Assembly (NCBI GenBank): GCA_014359475.1
Contig: JACIZI010000016.1
Span: forward strand, 1 to 64,000
Reading direction: 5' to 3'
DNA from: Marinobacter sp.
Lineage (GTDB): Bacteria; Pseudomonadota; Gammaproteobacteria; Pseudomonadales; Oleiphilaceae
DNA: 64,000 nt
Shown: positions 25,319 to 33,295 of the stretch, piece after piece
Numbering within the stretch: position 1 is the first letter of the stretch
How the letters are laid out: every line of letters starts with the position of its first letter
Notes under the pieces: model-generated
The model's database searches: none
What the model saw: only the letters and a program-made list of their open reading frames with translations
What the model was told of the DNA's origin: nothing
Program-made: the position numbers and the translations under genes

Positions 25319-26392
25319 TCAGTTTGTTGTTCCGAGGCGTTCTCTTTGGTAGCTGCCGTCCTGCACCCGTTGGCACCAGGCGAGGTTGTCCAGGTACCAC
25401 TGGACGGTTTTGCGGATGCCGGTTTCGAAGGTTTCCCGGGGTGCCCAGCCGAGTTCTTTCTGGATTTTGCTGGCATCTATGGCGTAGCGCCTGTCGTGGC
25501 CGGGGCGGTCCTGTACGAAGGTGATCAGGTCCCGGTAGCTGCGTTCCTGCGGGCGGAGGTCCTGGAGGATGTCGCAGATGGTGTGGACGACTTCGATGTT
25601 CTGTTTTTCGTTGTGGCCGCCGATGTTGTAGGTTTCGCCGGGTTTGCCTTCTGTCACCACTTTGTACAGGGCACGGGCATGGTCTTCAACGTACAGCCAG
25701 TCGCGGATCTGGTCGCCTTTGCCGTATACCGGGAGGGGCTTGCCTTCCAGGGCGTTGAGGATCACCAGTGGGATGAGCTTTTCCGGGAAGTGGCAGGGGC
25801 CGTAGTTGTTGCTGCAGTTGGTGACCAGGGTTGGCAGGCCGTAGGTGCGCTGCCAGGCGCGGACAAGATGGTCTGAGCTGGCTTTGCTGGCTGAATAGGG
25901 GCTGCTGGGGGTGTAAGCCGTTTCTTCTGTAAACAGGTGCTCTTCCGCACCCGGTGTTTCGCCGGGGTGCGGGAGGTCGCCGTAGACTTCGTCTGTGCTG
26001 ATGTGGTGGAAGCGGAAGCTGGCCTTTCGCTCGCCTTCCAGGGTTTGCCAGTATTGCCGCGCGGCTTCCAGCAGGGTGTAGGTGCCCACGATGTTGGTTT
26101 CGATGAAGTCTGCCGGGCCGTCGATGGAGCGGTCTACGTGGCTTTCGGCGGCCAGGTGCATGATGGCGTCTGGCTGGTGCTGTGCCAGTATGCGGTCTGC
26201 TTCGGTGCGGTTGCAGATGTCTGCCTGCTCGAAGGTGTAGCGTTCGCTGTCGCTCACTTCCGCCAGGCTTTCCAGGTTGCCGGCGTAGGTGAGTTTGTCG
26301 AGGTTGACCACTTCGTCCCGGGTGTTCCGGATGATGTGGCGAATGACGGCGGAGCCTATGAAGCCGGCGCCGCCGGTGATCAGGAGTTTCAT
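25319..26392 (-). CDS. rfbB: dTDP-glucose 4,6-dehydratase
   Basis: The 357-residue RmlB, second enzyme of the dTDP-rhamnose pathway, has [45 protein letters not shown] and the catalytic [16 protein letters not shown] set the start at ATG 26392, giving the normal family N-terminus. An open frame continues about 290 bp upstream but only translates the repeats (MDRHSS-type peptides), and is not a gene part. rfbB, rfbD and rfbA are in the usual order on minus. Confidence 0.96.
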   Translation of the reverse strand: MKLLITGGAGFIGSAVIRHIIRNTRDEVVNLDKLTYAGNLESLAEVSDSERYTFEQADICNRTEADRILAQHQPDAIMHLAAESHVDRSIDGPADFIETNIVGTYTLLEAARQYWQTLEGERKASFRFHHISTDEVYGDLPHPGETPGAEEHLFTEETAYTPSSPYSASKASSDHLVRAWQRTYGLPTLVTNCSNNYGPCHFPEKLIPLVILNALEGKPLPVYGKGDQIRDWLYVEDHARALYKVVTEGKPGETYNIGGHNEKQNIEVVHTICDILQDLRPQERSYRDLITFVQDRPGHDRRYAIDASKIQKELGWAPRETFETGIRKTVQWYLDNLAWCQRVQDGSYQRERLGTTN

Positions 26393-26445
26393 GAAATCTT
26401 TGCCTACGCTCTCAGTGGGTCTGCCAGTTTCTTGAAGATTAGAGG

Positions 26446-26541
26446 TTTTTTGGCCGCGGAATCCGCGGAAGGACGCGGAAAAAAGATGAAAGAGGTGTTT
26501 TTTACTTCCGTGTTTTCCCGTGGTTTCCGTGGCTGAAAATC
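26446..26541 (+). repeat. CCGCGG-palindrome repeat, copy G
   Basis: CCGCGGAATCCGCGGAAGGA is followed by GAAAAAAGATGAAAGAGG and TTCCGTG blocks up to GGCTGAAAATC. There the usual rfbD-like tail is replaced directly by the GTGCCTGTCCA cluster, showing a junction between the two repeat families. Confidence 0.85.
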
Positions 26542-26832
26542 CGGAGCTGTGCCTGTCCATGAGGCTCGGAGCTGTGCCGGCTCGGAGCTGTGCCTGTCCA
26601 TGTGGTCGGAGCTTCCATGTGGTCGGATGTCCATGCGCTCGGAGCTGTGCCTGTCCACGGCGCTCGGAGCTGTGCCTGTCCATGAGTGTGCGGAGCTGTG
26701 CCTGTCCATGAGTGTGTTTGCTCGGAGCTGTGCCTGTCCACGGCGCTCGGAGCTGTGCCTGTCCATGAGTGTGTTTTCTCGGAGCTGTGCCTGTCCACGG
26801 CGCTCGGAGCTGTGCCTGTCCATGAGTGTGTT
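26541..26832 (+). repeat. GTGCCTGTCCA cluster 2 (nine copies)
   Basis: Nine exact 11-mers lie in 290 bp. The dominant unit is CGGAGCTGTGCCTGTCCA followed alternately by CGGCGCT or TGAGTGTG(TTTTCT). A broken unit (GAGCTGTGCCGG) and two short fragments (TTCCATGTGGTCGGA, GTCCATGCGCT) are interspersed. All copies point the same way. In reverse they translate as MDRHSS/GQAQLR-type peptides, which have no sign of being real proteins. The cluster joins rfbB to the HEPN/MNT module. Confidence 0.92.
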
Positions 26833-27153
26833 TTATGCCCGCTGGTACACCACTACACCGATTCGCTGGATGTGGTTCAGGAGGTCTGGGTTATCAATGT
26901 GATGTTTCAGCACCAGATCCAGGCTGTAGGGCAAAACCAGGTCATCCAGTGTGCTCGCCAGCTGCAGATAAGCCGGGAACGGCATGTCCGGCGCATCGAG
27001 GCAAAGATCGATGTCTGAGTTGGGGCGTTGGGTGCCCATAGCGCGTGAGCCAAACAAAACGGCCTGACGAATGTCCGGGTATCGGCTCAGTTCGGTTTGT
27101 AGTTTGGCGGCAATGCCTGCCGGCAAGCCGGCAAGTTCATGAGCGTTTGTCAC
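26833..27153 (-). CDS. MNT-domain nucleotidyltransferase antitoxin
   Basis: The 106-residue protein has the minimal nucleotidyltransferase motif [19 protein letters not shown] (GSx10DxD) at about residues 33-52. Later residues [22 protein letters not shown] are typical of the family. In HEPN/MNT systems this protein AMPylates the HEPN RNase and so inactivates it. It is downstream of, and overlaps by 17 bp, the HEPN-type gene. The gene ends at the 11-mer cluster. A related pair is at 41985-42729. Confidence 0.87.
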   Translation of the reverse strand: MTNAHELAGLPAGIAAKLQTELSRYPDIRQAVLFGSRAMGTQRPNSDIDLCLDAPDMPFPAYLQLASTLDDLVLPYSLDLVLKHHIDNPDLLNHIQRIGVVVYQRA

Positions 27154-27562
27154 GCTCTTGCTCCAAGTTTGCCAGCAGGGTTTTCAGTAGCGGGTGATAG
27201 GTGCCCAGAATCTGGTCTGCAATCAGGCGAGCGGTTTCACGGTTGTAAGTATGGGATGTCAGTGTACGGCTTTTGATCATTTCCATCCATTGGTTGCCCT
27301 CTGAAATCAGGCCCCGCTCAAACGCCAGGCGTATGGCATCACGGCTGCCCTGAATGCCGGTTTCGCCCTGATTTTGATAAAAATCCCGGATTGTGTTCCA
27401 CGCCAGCTCATAAGTGTATTCAAAGGCCTGAATCAGGCCTTGTTCTTCCAGCTTGGACAGGCCACGCGCGTTGCTGAGGGCCACCGCCTCATCCAGTTCA
27501 TTAAACGCAGACTGGAAGTTTTGCAGGCGTTGGTGCCAGCGGATGTCTGTTGGCTGATTCAT
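27137..27562 (-). CDS. HEPN-type toxin (HI0074 family)
   Basis: The 141-residue all-helical protein is of the nucleotidyltransferase-substrate-binding HI0074 type: LEEQGLIQAFEYTYELAWNT, GSRDAIRLAFERGLI and the Rx4H motif RTLTSH at residues 99-104. HEPN proteins with Rx4-6H are usually RNases. It pairs with the MNT gene that follows. A spacer of about 75 bp separates it from wzz, so the module sits between repeats and the export operon. Confidence 0.85.
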   Translation of the reverse strand: MNQPTDIRWHQRLQNFQSAFNELDEAVALSNARGLSKLEEQGLIQAFEYTYELAWNTIRDFYQNQGETGIQGSRDAIRLAFERGLISEGNQWMEMIKSRTLTSHTYNRETARLIADQILGTYHPLLKTLLANLEQERDKRS

Positions 27563-27638
27563 GGTTTATCCCAGAGCGTTGAGCTGTCTTTAGGGGCTTG
27601 GTTGGCACATTCTTCGCCAGGCACCCACTGCATCTCTT

Positions 27639-28580
27639 TTATTTGTCAGGCTGGCTTTGGTCGGAGCGGATGAAGGCTCTTACGAAGACGATAAGCACAC
27701 CGAGCATGCCGCCGATCAGGGTGGCGACTATGCAGATCAACGCCCGTTTGGGCTCACTCTTTTCCTGGGGTACCACGGCCGGGTCTACGGTTTTGAATAC
27801 GTATTCCTGCTGGGCGTTGGCCAGCATTACGGTGCGGGTTTCGTTTTCGATGAGCTGGTAGAACACCTGTTGCATGCCGGCGATGTTGGTTTCCTGTAAC
27901 TTGCTTTCCAGGTAATCGATGCTGGCTTCGGCTTCCTGTACGTCCTGGGCGCGCATGTGTTCGTTGACATCGTGCACCAGCCACTCGACCCATTGCCGGG
28001 CGGCGACCGGTGAGAGGCTTTTGAGGCTGACGGTGATCATGCCGTTGTCTTTGTTTTCAGTGACGGTCAGCTTCGATTTGAGGGCGTTAACCAGATCCCA
28101 GTCAGTGGGCCTGAGGCTTTTGCCTTCATCGTCCCTGCCCCACTCGCCGGTCGCGGGATTATAGACTTCTTTGTCGTATACCCATTCCTCCTGCGACTTG
28201 TTCCAGGCTTCGGCGGCCATCAGTTCCTCACTGAGGTTGTGACGATGGATGAATTCAGTGAGGAAGGCCCGTGACTGCAGCACTTCTTTGGCGATGGTGG
28301 TTTTGTTGGCATTCCCTCCCCCCAGGCTCACCCCGGCCAGGCTGGCCAGGCCACTGAGCTGGCCGCCGATGCGGCTGCCAGCCTCCTGGCCTTGCGCGGG
28401 CGCCAGCAGGGCGGATGCCTGGTAAATATCCGGTTTGCTGAGGGCATAGAACACACCGGCGACGGCGAAGATGACGGTGGAGGCAATGATCCACCATTTG
28501 CCTGTCCAGAGGGTGGCGAAGAGTTCTCTGAGGTCTATTTCGTCGTCTGGGTAGTATTGGGGTTCTGGAGTTTGGGTCAT
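27639..28580 (-). CDS. Wzz-type chain-length determinant (no kinase domain)
   Basis: The 313-residue inner-membrane protein begins with acidic EIDLRELFATLWTGKWWIIA, has TM1 at about residues 27-47 and TM2 near 283-305 (ICIVATLIGGMLGVLIVFVR), with a periplasmic coiled-coil domain between. This is the Wzz architecture. It stops after TM2, so the tyrosine-kinase part of a Wzc protein is absent. It regulates polymer length. It follows wza on the minus strand. Confidence 0.88.
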   Translation of the reverse strand: MTQTPEPQYYPDDEIDLRELFATLWTGKWWIIASTVIFAVAGVFYALSKPDIYQASALLAPAQGQEAGSRIGGQLSGLASLAGVSLGGGNANKTTIAKEVLQSRAFLTEFIHRHNLSEELMAAEAWNKSQEEWVYDKEVYNPATGEWGRDDEGKSLRPTDWDLVNALKSKLTVTENKDNGMITVSLKSLSPVAARQWVEWLVHDVNEHMRAQDVQEAEASIDYLESKLQETNIAGMQQVFYQLIENETRTVMLANAQQEYVFKTVDPAVVPQEKSEPKRALICIVATLIGGMLGVLIVFVRAFIRSDQSQPDK

Positions 28581-28587
28581 AGATGTT

Positions 28588-28612
28588 TTTTAGCCGCGGA
28601 ATCCGCGGCAAC
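28588..28612 (+). repeat. CCGCGG palindrome, copy H (palindrome only)
   Basis: TTAGCCGCGGAATCCGCGGC lies in the 40-bp spacer between wza and wzz. Only the palindrome remains. Confidence 0.75.
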
Positions 28613-28619
28613 CGAGTCT

Positions 28620-31115
28620 TTAAAGGTTGCCCACCGCCGCAGCGCCCAGTGCCATCTGGTAGATGATCTGGCTGACGTTGGTCCAGAGTTCAAGCTGGTT
28701 GAGGCGGTCTACGTCGATGGGGACGATGATGGTGTCGCCGGGTTTGAGTTGCTGGCTGCTTCCGCCGAACCAGCGGCTTTTTTCCGGGAGCATGACGGAG
28801 CCGTCGGCTTTTACGACGTAGACCCGGCTGCTATCCGCCTGACGGGTGGGGCCGCCGCTGCGTTCCAGGTAATCCTCCACGGTGAGGCCTTCGGTGTGCA
28901 GGTGGCTGGTGGGATACTGCACTTCACCCAGTACGGTGACGGCCTGGGGGATCTCCGGCACGGTGAGTGTGTCGCCGTTCTGCAGGCGGATGGGCTGGTA
29001 GTCTTCGTCGTTGATCACGGCGGCCAGGTCGATGACCATGCGGCCCACGGGTTTGCTGCTCTGCACATCCTCCAGCAGGCCCCTGAGCTGTTCGGTGCGT
29101 TCAGCACTCTGCCCGGCAATATCGTTGCCCTCAAGCTGCACACCGAGAATATCGCCCTGCAGGCGCTCTTCCGCTTCCCGCAGGCGCTGGGCTTCCAGTT
29201 GGCGGAGTTTTTCCCGGGTGAAGACAGCCCCCCTGGGAAAAGCGTTGTCTGTTAATCCGCCGGCGCGCTTGAGGATGTCGCGGAGTGTCTCGCCATTACT
29301 GACGGTATATTCACCCGGGAAACGCACCTCACCTTTCAGGGTGACGATGCGGGTGCGGTCGAATTCCGGAATGGATTTTACGAGAATACGATCCCGGCTT
29401 TGCAGCCGGAACGGTGCCGTACCGTTGATGGCGTTGGCAAGATTCACTTTGAGGATTCTGGTAAAACCAATGCCGTCCTCACCGGTTTGGTGGCGGGCGA
29501 TTTCGGCCTGGTAGAGGGCGGCAGACTCTTTCAGGCCGCCGGCCACGAAGATGGCATCCGATAATTTGCGGCTCTCGGGCATGGGGTATTCACCGGGATA
29601 GCGCACCGGCCCACTGATCTGGATGGTCTGCCGGGGGTTGCCGGGACTGGCCTGGGATTTCAGGCGGCGGAGTACCGGCGCAAAGAGGCTTTGCCGGGTG
29701 AAGTTTCCGCCTTCTTCGCCACCGGCAACCTTCCCGGCATCGGAGAAAATCAGCAGTTGATCTTCTTCCTTCAGGGGGAGATCCGCAGAACTGCCGGGAT
29801 TGTTAATGGCCTCTCTCAGCCTGAGGTTGAGCACCGATACCTGATCGCTTTGCGGATCTGAGCGCACAATGGCGGCATAACGCTTGTCCGCCACGGGGGT
29901 GAGGTCCGCATCCAGATCCTTGATGACCGAGCTGACCCGCATACCCGGTACCCAGGCAAACCGGCCGGTACGGGTGGCCGCACCCTTGATTTCGATATAC
30001 TGCCCGGTGATGTCGGATATTGAGGCAATGGTGATGTGATCTCCGGGCTGCACCCTGGCGCGCTTGCCTGCGGCGGTGGTGAGATCTGCTTCCGCGATGA
30101 TACGCAGGTATTCGTCGTTGGTGCGCTCGATCTTGACCAGTTGCGGATAGGCCTGGGGAGTGAGGCCGCCGGCCAGGTTGATGAGTTCCTGAAGTGTTCT
30201 CTCATCGTCGAGTTCATAAAGCGCGGGGCGGTAGACTTCACCGGCAATGCCGGCACGCTTGCCCACCGGGGGAATGAAGATAACGTCACCGGGTTGCAGG
30301 CGGTTATCGCCGGAGCTGTCCCCTTTCAGCAGCAGATCGTACAGATCGAGCGTGCCGACCAGTTCGCCGTTGCGCTTGTGCTGCACGTTCCGCAGGGAGC
30401 CGGTCTGTTTGATGCCACCGGACACATACAGGGCATTGGTGATGGTGGACAAGGCACTGACGGTGTAAGAGCCGGGGTTGCGAGCCTCGCCCAGTAACAA
30501 CACGCGCATGCTGCGCAGCTCGCCCAGGGTGACGCTGGCCTGTACGCCGATGTATTGCTCGGAAACCCGTTGTTTGATGAGTTGCCGGGCCTCGTCAAAC
30601 GTAAGGCCGGCCAGGGTCATGGGGCCGGAGTCCGGAAAGCTGATAGTGCCGTTACGGCCAATAGGCAGTTCCAGTTGCTGGTTATCTTTGCCCCACAACT
30701 GGATTTGCAATACATCCCCGGGGCCGAGTGTGTAGTTGGCCGGGATGGGGATTTCGGTAACCGGGGCAAAGGTGGTCGGGCTGCCGGCGAACAGGTCGTA
30801 GCCAAAGGGCTTCAGGCCCTTGTTTTTACTGGCCAGTTTTTCCTCTTCCTGTTTCTGTTTCTGCGCCCTCTCACGCTCCTGATCGCCGTTGTCCACCGGC
30901 TCCACCACCTGCACATTCTGCGGGCGCTGCTGGCCGGACTGGCTGCTGCCGGTGAAGCTGTCCAGATCCACCCCGTACTGGCCGGCCAGAGCTTCCTGCT
31001 GGGCTCTGGGGAGATTTTTGAAACGCTCGATCTGAGCCGGGCTGATGGACTGGGCCTGGCTGACCGTTGCCAGGGAGAGGAGCGTGGTCAGAAGGAGGAG
31101 TTTTTTCAGGTTCAC
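28620..31115 (-). CDS. wza: Polysaccharide export outer-membrane protein, SLBB-repeat (Wza-like)
   Basis: The 831-residue protein starts with a signal peptide (LKKLLLLTTLLSLATVSQAQ). It then has the Poly_export domain from NYTLGPGDVLQIQLWGKDN (about residue 130) and several SLBB repeats, e.g. FPGEYTVSNGETLRDILKRA, YPGEYPMPESRKLSDAIF and TSHLHTEGLTVEDYLERSGG. It ends in a hydrophobic segment. It is longer than the classical Wza (about 380) because of extra SLBB modules, as in other large secretins of this type. It is the export channel for the polysaccharide, with wzz downstream and wzi upstream. Confidence 0.9.
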   Translation of the reverse strand: MNLKKLLLLTTLLSLATVSQAQSISPAQIERFKNLPRAQQEALAGQYGVDLDSFTGSSQSGQQRPQNVQVVEPVDNGDQERERAQKQKQEEEKLASKNKGLKPFGYDLFAGSPTTFAPVTEIPIPANYTLGPGDVLQIQLWGKDNQQLELPIGRNGTISFPDSGPMTLAGLTFDEARQLIKQRVSEQYIGVQASVTLGELRSMRVLLLGEARNPGSYTVSALSTITNALYVSGGIKQTGSLRNVQHKRNGELVGTLDLYDLLLKGDSSGDNRLQPGDVIFIPPVGKRAGIAGEVYRPALYELDDERTLQELINLAGGLTPQAYPQLVKIERTNDEYLRIIAEADLTTAAGKRARVQPGDHITIASISDITGQYIEIKGAATRTGRFAWVPGMRVSSVIKDLDADLTPVADKRYAAIVRSDPQSDQVSVLNLRLREAINNPGSSADLPLKEEDQLLIFSDAGKVAGGEEGGNFTRQSLFAPVLRRLKSQASPGNPRQTIQISGPVRYPGEYPMPESRKLSDAIFVAGGLKESAALYQAEIARHQTGEDGIGFTRILKVNLANAINGTAPFRLQSRDRILVKSIPEFDRTRIVTLKGEVRFPGEYTVSNGETLRDILKRAGGLTDNAFPRGAVFTREKLRQLEAQRLREAEERLQGDILGVQLEGNDIAGQSAERTEQLRGLLEDVQSSKPVGRMVIDLAAVINDEDYQPIRLQNGDTLTVPEIPQAVTVLGEVQYPTSHLHTEGLTVEDYLERSGGPTRQADSSRVYVVKADGSVMLPEKSRWFGGSSQQLKPGDTIIVPIDVDRLNQLELWTNVSQIIYQMALGAAAVGNL

Positions 31116-31129
31116 TTGGTTACATCCAT

Positions 31130-31372
31130 TATTTTTTGCCGCGGAATCCGCGGAAGGACGCGGAAAAAAGCTGAAAGAAAAAAGAAAAAAGATGTTTCGC
31201 TACGGAATCTTGGGTGGACACAAAATGAACAATTAAAGACACTTTGGTCTTCTTATCCTTCATCCTTCATCCTTGTTCGTATTTTTCCGAGATGGATTCC
31301 GTGGATTCCGCGGCAAATCTTCGCTTTTTACTTTCCGCGTTCTTCCGCGGATTCCGCGGCTAATAATCACTG
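31130..31372 (+). repeat. CCGCGG repeat, copy I, plus secondary CCGCGG elements
   Basis: 31130-31185 has the palindrome and GAAGGACGCGGAAAAAAGCTG. After an unrelated CTTATCCTTCATCCTTCATCC stretch there is TTTTTCCGAGATGGATTCCG, then GATTCCGCGGCAAATC and TTCCGCGGATTCCGCGG. The repeat is thus bounded by palindromes at both ends and fills the wzi-wza spacer. Confidence 0.75.
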
Positions 31373-31373
31373 T

Positions 31374-32867
31374 TTAAAACCGATACCGCCAGGTAGCCCC
31401 GAGGGACCAGCGGTTTTGTTCGCCGCTGAGGAGGCGGAGTTTGTTGTCTGTGAGCTGCAGGTTGAGGTCCAGCCAGCCTTGGAACAGGCGGGTGCCGTAG
31501 CCAAGATCCGCGATGGCGACGGTCTGGTCACCGTCAGGGACGTAGCTGAACACGTCCGGTTCGATGCTGGTGCTGCGATTGCCGCCGTCTTTGTTGAGTT
31601 CTGCGTGGGTCAGTTTTATGGAAAGGTTGTCGCCATTATCCATGAAGTGGAACACGCCCAGTGTGACGGCACTGGCGTCGCCATCGAAACTGGCACCCAT
31701 TACCCGGCCATGATGCTGGTAACCGGTCTGGTAGCGGAAATGGTCGTAGGTGAGGTTGGGTCTGGCATCACCCAGGATGTCATCTGCGAGGGTGTTGGTG
31801 TATTCCACAAACCATTGCTGGTCCTGACTGGCCAGCTGAGTTGTCCAGTCAAGGCCGAACAGCCAGGATTTGCGGGCGGGGAAGACACCGGCTTCGTCTT
31901 CGCCCATCATCTGGGTGTAAACCCCCATGCTCTGGTCGCCCAGGCCGAACCCATAGCGGATATCGATTGCACCGAGCTGGTTGCCGGGATCGTTTTCGGA
32001 GCCGTTCTGGGAGTTATCCCGGCCGATGAACATGTCCCACAGGGTGGAGGCGTTTTCCGGGCGGTCCTTGCCCCCGAACATGAAGGCGCGGGAGAGGCCT
32101 ATTTCAAGGCCAGTGAGGGGGCGCAAGGAGAAGCGCATGCCGACCAGTTTGGCGTTATCCACCACCCGCTCATCGGTGAACTGTCCGGCGATCAGGGTGA
32201 ACTGCCAGGGGCCGATCCAGCTGAGCCAGTCAGACTCCGGTGCGCTGGTGTCTTTGCGATTGACCCAGACGGCGGGAAGCGGGCGGGCGTTATCGGAAAG
32301 AATCAGGCTGGACTGCCAGCCCGGCCCCCACCAGCGGTCGATGGCACCGGCCCCGAACACCCAGTTGCCAGCGGTGGCGGCAAGGTAAGAGCCGTCAGCG
32401 CGGTATTCTTCATCGTCTTCCGGGTTGATGACCAGAGTGGGGCTGAGGCCCAGGGCCCAGCTCTGCCCTTGCCATTGCAAATCGGCACTGATGCTGCCGT
32501 CTGCTGGCTGATGATTGCCGAAGCCGCGGATGACGGTTTCTTCCGTGGTGCCGCTGATGCTCACTTCCCCACGGAAGCCGTTGGCTGCCAGCTGATCCTT
32601 CTCAAAGGCCAGGTAGGCCCGCTGGCTTGCCGTGGCGGAGGCATCGGCTGCGAGGGTGGTGTTATCAATGCCGTTATGGACCGCACTCCAGGTGACCGGC
32701 CAGTCGCTCACCGGACGATCAAGATGGCCCCGGTCCGCCAGCTTCTGCACCGCATGGCGGGCCCGCGGATCTCCCGACTCTATCCATGGTGCTGCCTGCG
32801 ACGGGGCGCTGTGCGCTGCCAGGCACGCTACCGCCCCACCGACCAGGGCCCAGTGTTTTGAGGTCAT
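31374..32867 (-). CDS. Capsule assembly Wzi-family outer-membrane protein
   Basis: The protein is about 497 residues. A signal peptide (WALVGGAVACLAAHSAPSQA) is followed by the Wzi pattern: WIESGDPRARHAVQKLADRG, AGAIDRWWGPGWQSSLILSD, SRAFMFGGKDRP and an alternating C-terminal barrel ending WSLGATWRYRF. Wzi-type proteins help attach or secrete capsular polysaccharide. I start at ATG 32867 because a signal peptide begins there. It is the first gene of the export block (wzi-wza-wzz). A perfect ops-like 12-mer lies in its codons 11-15. Confidence 0.9.
   Translation of the reverse strand: MTSKHWALVGGAVACLAAHSAPSQAAPWIESGDPRARHAVQKLADRGHLDRPVSDWPVTWSAVHNGIDNTTLAADASATASQRAYLAFEKDQLAANGFRGEVSISGTTEETVIRGFGNHQPADGSISADLQWQGQSWALGLSPTLVINPEDDEEYRADGSYLAATAGNWVFGAGAIDRWWGPGWQSSLILSDNARPLPAVWVNRKDTSAPESDWLSWIGPWQFTLIAGQFTDERVVDNAKLVGMRFSLRPLTGLEIGLSRAFMFGGKDRPENASTLWDMFIGRDNSQNGSENDPGNQLGAIDIRYGFGLGDQSMGVYTQMMGEDEAGVFPARKSWLFGLDWTTQLASQDQQWFVEYTNTLADDILGDARPNLTYDHFRYQTGYQHHGRVMGASFDGDASAVTLGVFHFMDNGDNLSIKLTHAELNKDGGNRSTSIEPDVFSYVPDGDQTVAIADLGYGTRLFQGWLDLNLQLTDNKLRLLSGEQNRWSLGATWRYRF
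32824..32835 (-). promoter_or_regulatory. ops-like RfaH recruitment element inside wzi
   Basis: The minus strand reads GGCGGTAGCGTG, identical to the E. coli ops pause element recognised by RfaH, only 33 bases after the wzi ATG. It codes for Gly-Ala-Val-Ala-Cys in the signal peptide. Orientation matches the downstream operon, and rfaH lies 1.6 kb away. Function is inferred; ops elements normally lie in the 5' leader. Confidence 0.65.
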
Positions 32868-33111
32868 AGCTCTCAGCTTGTGGCGCAGGGATACAGCGGC
32901 GGGAAAACCCCAACCCAATCCCTGTCAGGTCAAAAATGAATAATGTCAGAAATGTGACTGAATTCTACGGCATGTAATATGACAGGCAAGTGACAAAAGG
33001 TCCAACCCGCCGCCGATGGCCGTTTATTGTAGTTCAAATTTCGTAATACCGCATTTTCATTGCAATTTTTGCACAAATTTTCAGCAACCAACCCATGGAG
33101 TCAGCACCCGT

Positions 33112-33208
33112 TTACCGGTGGATGGCGGAGACCGGGACCTTGATGGTTTGCTGCTTTTGCATGACGTTGATCAGGACGATGGCGCGGTCGCCCCGGGCGG
33201 GTTTGTGC
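33112..33208 (-). pseudogene. RfaH relic: both ends joined
   Basis: The frame ends HKPARGDRA then IVLINVMQKQQTIKVPVS and AIHR before a TAA at 33112. The intact RfaH at 34422 has HKPAQGDRA at residues 8-16 and RAIVLISFMQKQQRVKVPVS at its C-terminus. About 120 central residues are deleted at the shared GDRA/ERA stretch. The rest of 32868-33295 is non-coding. It should contain the wzi promoter, but I see no certain motif. Confidence 0.8.
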
Positions 33209-33295
33209 CGGGGTTGCCACCGGAAGTTGCCAAAGCAGCGACCGGGAACTACGCTGACGAGGCCACAGCCACAGCTACTCAAGGAGGAAATTCCC

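Noticed and set aside
26541-26832. CRISPR array
   Set aside because: The repeated words are short (11 bp), spacing is irregular, the intervening DNA is itself duplicated, and no cas genes are in the window.
26393-26832. Long proteins with MDRHSS / GQAQLR / TGTAPS peptides
   Set aside because: These only translate the 11-mer repeats in several frames and directions. The rfbB frame extension upstream of 26392 is the same artefact.
30226-30240. GGCGGTAGAC within wza
   Set aside because: It is on the plus strand, opposite to the operon, and differs after eight bases.
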